Shown here in pieces: positions 6,676-8,952 of a stretch of 8,952 nucleotides of DNA; within the stretch, counting starts at the first letter, position 1, and each line of letters starts with the position of its first letter. The translations under genes and the position numbers were made by a program. Below the pieces are notes generated by a model that saw nothing but the letters and a program-made list of their open reading frames with translations, was not told the origin of the DNA and did no database searches. The stretch is taken from positions 1 through 8,952 of the forward strand of contig CAKUJA010000086.1 in assembly GCA_934661135.1 (NCBI GenBank), read 5' to 3'. Origin of the DNA: an uncultured Oscillospiraceae bacterium (GTDB taxonomy: Bacteria > Bacillota > Clostridia > Oscillospirales > Oscillospiraceae).

Positions 6676-6711
6676 AACAGGCGACGCTGTCAGCACAGCG
6701 CCGCCTGTTTT
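6676..6711 (+). terminator. Hairpin terminator between the converging HEPN and relaxase genes
   Basis: AACAGGCG (6676-6683) pairs with CGCCTGTT (6702-6709), and CGCTGT (6685-6690) pairs with ACAGCG (6695-6700) across one A-C mismatch, closing on the loop CAGC. A run of four T (6708-6711) ends the rightward side. The hairpin begins 10 nt after the HEPN stop and touches the relaxase stop codon, so it may also slow leftward transcription, though the leftward side lacks a good T run. Confidence 0.7.
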
Positions 6712-8149
6712 ATCGTATGACCTGTCCATAGCCCTGCTCCTGCTCATGATCATCCTGCTTATGCCCCATCGCCAGCCGCTTCTGCATGAGCTTTTTGCGA
6801 CGCTTGGAGTCGATGCGAATGCCCATTGGGTTGCTGGGCGGCGCGGCATTGTCGCGGAAGATCTGCCCCATTTGGTGAAACAGGCGGATGGTTGAATTCA
6901 GGAGATACTCGGACGGAAATCGCGCAGAACGAGAAGCTGCGGATGAAGTATTTTCATCTGCAAGCGTCGGATTTGTAGAAGCGTCTGTAGAAGTTTTCTC
7001 CGCAGACGGTTCCTCATCTTGCGAAGATTTCTGTTCAGACGCTGTCTGCGTCTGCTCCATCTGCTGCCGCAGGCGTTCCGCTTCCTGAATAATGGCGTTC
7101 TTGATCGCGCGAAATTCTTTCTGTTGTGAGAGCGGATTGTGCTGCCGGGGGCGTTTTTTGTAGTAGCCCTCCAGCGTGTCTCGCAAGCCATTCCAGACGG
7201 AATAATACGCCGCCACCTCTGGCAATTTTTCGAGTTCGTCCATGATTTCATCAACCTTGTCCTTGATCGGCTTTTTGAGATAGGCGTACTGCTTTTTTCC
7301 GCTGACTGTGCGCAGTTCCAGCGAAAGCTCCAACAGCTTTTGTTGGATAGATGCGGGCGGTTCGGAGACGGATTCCATACAATCAACCAGATCGTGCATA
7401 ACTGCCCGCGACGCTTCGGTCACGTCCTTGTAAGCTGCATCCTTCCGAATATAGAGATTTTCCAGCTCTGCCTGAAAGATGCTGTTGGTCATCGCAGAAC
7501 GCAATTTCACAACAGCATCCCGCTTCAAAACAGTCTCCTGATCTGTCCAGATCATCATGTGAATGTGCGGATGTGTGTCTGCATCGTGGTAGGCTGCATA
7601 CCAGTGAAGACTATCACTCGGCACATGAAATGCTTCCGCAAACTTACTCTGCTGGCTGACGAGCAGCTTCCGCCAAGCTGCGGCATTGTTATAACCAAGC
7701 CGCTCTGCGTCCTCGCGGTGCAGCGAATAGATGATTGTCCAGACGTTGCCATCGCGCGATGTTAAATCGTGCATTGCCGCATCCAAATCTGTATGCGCTT
7801 CCCGACCGAATAATCCATGCGCGCTGTGCTTTTCCGCGCCGGGGCGTGTAGCAATGTAGTGCAAATACCCTTCTTCGGATTGAAGTTCCTGCATATGTGT
7901 GTCCAGTGCAGCAGAGATCAGCGCCGACGCAGTATGCAGTGTTGGCGCTCGTTTGTAGTCCTCATACTCGAAGGAATCCTTCATATCCGGAAAATCCTCG
8001 AGCAGCTTTGAGATCAGTTCTTTTTGTTTTTTCGTTGCAGGGCCTTTGCCTGTCAGGACTTCCACACCATCCCGCGTTGCGATGTACTTCATATATCTGT
8101 CCGCATTTCTACGGCGAATGAATCCGGTTTTCTGGATCAGTCTCGCCAT
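6710..8149 (-). CDS. MobP-type (MobP3-like) relaxase
   Basis: Relaxases nick oriT, stay bound to the 5' end through an active-site Tyr and pilot the strand through the coupling protein. The 479-residue product begins with a typical MobP3-like N-terminus (MARLIQKTGF, then YMKYIATRDG near residues 19-28). It carries the three-His metal-binding motif HPHIH (H193, H195, H197), preceded by H188, within an otherwise HUH-like catalytic half (about 1-235). Y19, Y22 or other N-terminal Tyr residues are candidates for the nicking residue. The second half is a helical region, a low-complexity Ser/Thr/Gln/Glu linker (about 364-412) and a basic C-terminal tail with KRRKK (about 449-453). ATG 8149 follows the upstream gene's stop by 3 nt, so translation is coupled; no separate ribosome binding site is obvious. 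Confidence 0.88.
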   Translation of the reverse strand: MARLIQKTGFIRRRNADRYMKYIATRDGVEVLTGKGPATKKQKELISKLLEDFPDMKDSFEYEDYKRAPTLHTASALISAALDTHMQELQSEEGYLHYIATRPGAEKHSAHGLFGREAHTDLDAAMHDLTSRDGNVWTIIYSLHREDAERLGYNNAAAWRKLLVSQQSKFAEAFHVPSDSLHWYAAYHDADTHPHIHMMIWTDQETVLKRDAVVKLRSAMTNSIFQAELENLYIRKDAAYKDVTEASRAVMHDLVDCMESVSEPPASIQQKLLELSLELRTVSGKKQYAYLKKPIKDKVDEIMDELEKLPEVAAYYSVWNGLRDTLEGYYKKRPRQHNPLSQQKEFRAIKNAIIQEAERLRQQMEQTQTASEQKSSQDEEPSAEKTSTDASTNPTLADENTSSAASRSARFPSEYLLNSTIRLFHQMGQIFRDNAAPPSNPMGIRIDSKRRKKLMQKRLAMGHKQDDHEQEQGYGQVIR

Positions 8150-8152
8150 CTG

Positions 8153-8569
8153 TTACAGCCGGCTTTGTTGGCGAAGCACCTCCGGAAATGAGATCTGACC
8201 GTTCGTCCGCAGCACCTCCTGATAGCTTTTCCCGCGCATCTGCTGGTAGGTCTGTGCATCAATGTCCGTGTCTGACGCGAGAATGTGATTGCAAACATTC
8301 TGCTCGACGGCCTGCTTGAGAAGCAGCTTTCCCATGCGGTCACCGAACATACTGAGGATGGCCTCCAGCGTTTCGCCGAGGATCTTCGGTAGAAAGTCTC
8401 CCGCATATTCGCTTTGTAAATAGCCGCAGTAAAAGAGAATTGCCCTGTCAATAAATTCGTTCTGCGTCGTGCAGCCGTCCAGCTTGTAGTGGTACTGCAC
8501 CTTGCTCCATGTCGCGTCATCCAGCCAAACAGAATGTCGGCGTTTTTCCTCTGCTTTTATTGCGTTCAC
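8153..8569 (-). CDS. Ribbon-helix-helix-like relaxosome accessory protein
   Basis: This gene lies directly upstream of the relaxase (3-nt gap) in the same direction, where oriT-binding accessory proteins are usual. From GTG 8569 the product has 138 residues. Residues about 8-55 suit a ribbon-helix-helix fold: a short strand (RRHSVWLDD), helix ATWSKVQYHYKL, then helix TTQNEFIDRAILFYCGYL. The rest is mostly helical. The family name is not known to me, but similar proteins precede relaxases in Clostridia elements. There is no in-frame ATG near the conserved start. GTG 8569 overlaps the stop of the preceding open frame (GTGA), while the strong GGAGG sits only 2 nt before it. ATA 8560, 11 nt from GGAGG, is a less likely alternative. 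A longer frame opens at ATG 8617 but runs through the ribosome binding site. Confidence 0.7.
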   Translation of the reverse strand: MNAIKAEEKRRHSVWLDDATWSKVQYHYKLDGCTTQNEFIDRAILFYCGYLQSEYAGDFLPKILGETLEAILSMFGDRMGKLLLKQAVEQNVCNHILASDTDIDAQTYQQMRGKSYQEVLRTNGQISFPEVLRQQSRL

Positions 8570-8952
8570 CCCCTCCAAAAACAAAAAGCGCCAAAATAGT
8601 GCCTGCAACAACGGCACGATCTTGGCTTTTTCCGAAAATCAGCGCTAATCCACTTTTCACCCTCGCAGAAAAGCGCCGTTTTTACCGCCCAAAACTGCCC
8701 GCACTGCGGGCAGAAGTGGACGGGCTGGCGCAGAAAAGCGCCAAGCCTTTTCTCCTGCTTCGCCGCTTGCGGCTCGTTCCTCCGCCGAAAGCCGCCCGCA
8801 GGCGCTCCGGCTTCTGTGCTGTAGCTCTGCCGGACACTCCCACACATCGGCGCAGTGTCCGGTTTTCTGGTACTTGGCGGGTACGCGCTCGACTGTGCCG
8901 CGAAAGCCGCACAAACCGCTGACACGGGCGCGACGGCGCGGAACGCGCTGCC
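8566..8952 (-). CDS. Possible zinc-ribbon protein frame upstream of the accessory gene (5' end uncertain or outside window)
   Basis: One frame is open from the window edge to TGA 8566-8568 (128 sense codons). Its C-terminal third looks protein-like and Cys-rich: a CPQCG zinc-ribbon knuckle, then a Cys in ALFCEG and a CRCC cluster near the end, consistent with one or more zinc sites. The stop overlaps the GTG start of the accessory gene by 4 bp (GTGA), as in coupled genes. Against it, the N-terminal two thirds have an unconvincing composition, the region is GC-rich so that several frames are open by chance, and it contains inverted repeats better explained as oriT. In-frame starts include GTG 8925 and ATG 8847, neither with a good ribosome binding site. 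Confidence 0.25.
   Translation of the reverse strand, partial: GSAFRAVAPVSAVCAAFAAQSSAYPPSTRKPDTAPMCGSVRQSYSTEAGAPAGGFRRRNEPQAAKQEKRLGAFLRQPVHFCPQCGQFWAVKTALFCEGEKWISADFRKKPRSCRCCRHYFGAFCFWRG
8664..8742. repeat. Pair of 14-bp direct repeats in the putative oriT region
   Basis: CGCAGAAAAGCGCC occurs twice, at 8664-8677 and 8729-8742, 65 bp apart. The core AAAAGCGCC occurs a third time at 8584-8592. The two long copies fall in different frames of the leftward open frame, so they are not an amino-acid repeat. They could be binding sites for the accessory protein encoded immediately downstream; that role is inference. Confidence 0.4.
8830..8862. repeat. Inverted repeat, candidate oriT stem
   Basis: CCGGACACT (8830-8838) and AGTGTCCGG (8854-8862) form a perfect 9-bp inverted repeat with a 15-nt loop, about 0.7 kb upstream of the relaxase and its accessory gene, where oriT is expected. 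It is followed rightwards by TTTTCTGG. Inverted repeats next to a nick site are the usual relaxase recognition element. The exact nick position cannot be read from the sequence, and a transcription terminator is a less likely alternative. Confidence 0.4.

Noticed and set aside
6249..6677. Leftward 142-codon frame opposite the MNT-HEPN genes
   Set aside because: It is a shadow of the HEPN and nucleotidyltransferase frames, whose motifs and promoter are clear.
7139..7765. Long rightward open frame inside the relaxase gene
   Set aside because: It is antisense to the relaxase, including its His motif region, and has no family features.
8695..8713. Perfect palindrome CTGCCCGC-ACT-GCGGGCAG
   Set aside because: It coincides with codons for CPQCG on the leftward strand, and GC-rich codons for that motif are naturally near-palindromic, so it is not counted as independent oriT evidence.
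1..8952. CRISPR arrays, tRNA or rRNA genes, insertion sequences
   Set aside because: I looked for regularly spaced repeats, tRNA-like folds and transposase genes and saw none that could be supported.

Overview
The window looks like gut-type Clostridia (Firmicutes), probably Oscillospiraceae/Ruminococcaceae. This is inferred from moderately high GC, strong AGGAGG-type ribosome binding sites, a clostridial-style hcp cluster and a Firmicutes-type conjugative/mobilizable gene set. No species can be assigned from the sequence alone.

Left part (1-2681): a nitrosative-stress locus. A divergent promoter region (about 1936-2018) separates a Crp/Fnr-family regulator reading right (2019-2681) from a two-gene operon reading left. 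That operon holds a small iron-sulfur protein (1225-1935) and then hybrid cluster protein Hcp (1-1208, cut by the window edge). A perfect 14-bp palindrome at 1992-2005 lies between them. It is centred 41.5 bp upstream of the inferred start of the Hcp operon, the classic class II activator position, and just downstream of the inferred start of the regulator gene. This suggests one site that activates hcp and limits the regulator.

Middle (2682-2907): AT-richer sequence with no convincing gene. It probably holds the boundary between the hcp locus and a mobile element.

Right part (2908-8952): a leftward mobilization module. In transcription order it has an oriT-like inverted-repeat region and a possible zinc-ribbon reading frame, a ribbon-helix-helix-like accessory protein, a MobP-type relaxase, a DUF3991/Toprim primase-like protein, a VirD4/TraG coupling protein, a small winged-helix protein and a possible 42-residue protein. 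No mating-pore genes (VirB4, VirB6, VirB1-like) are present. The element is therefore a mobilizable element, a decayed ICE, or one whose pore genes lie outside the window.

An oppositely oriented cassette (about 5952-6711) sits between the relaxase and Toprim genes. It has its own sigma-A-type promoter, an MntA-type nucleotidyltransferase antitoxin, an overlapping HepT-type HEPN toxin gene, and a strong hairpin terminator. The toxin frame is interrupted by a single in-frame TAA but is otherwise intact, including its Rx4HxY active-site motif. The cassette therefore appears to be an MNT-HEPN toxin-antitoxin cargo with a recently broken toxin.
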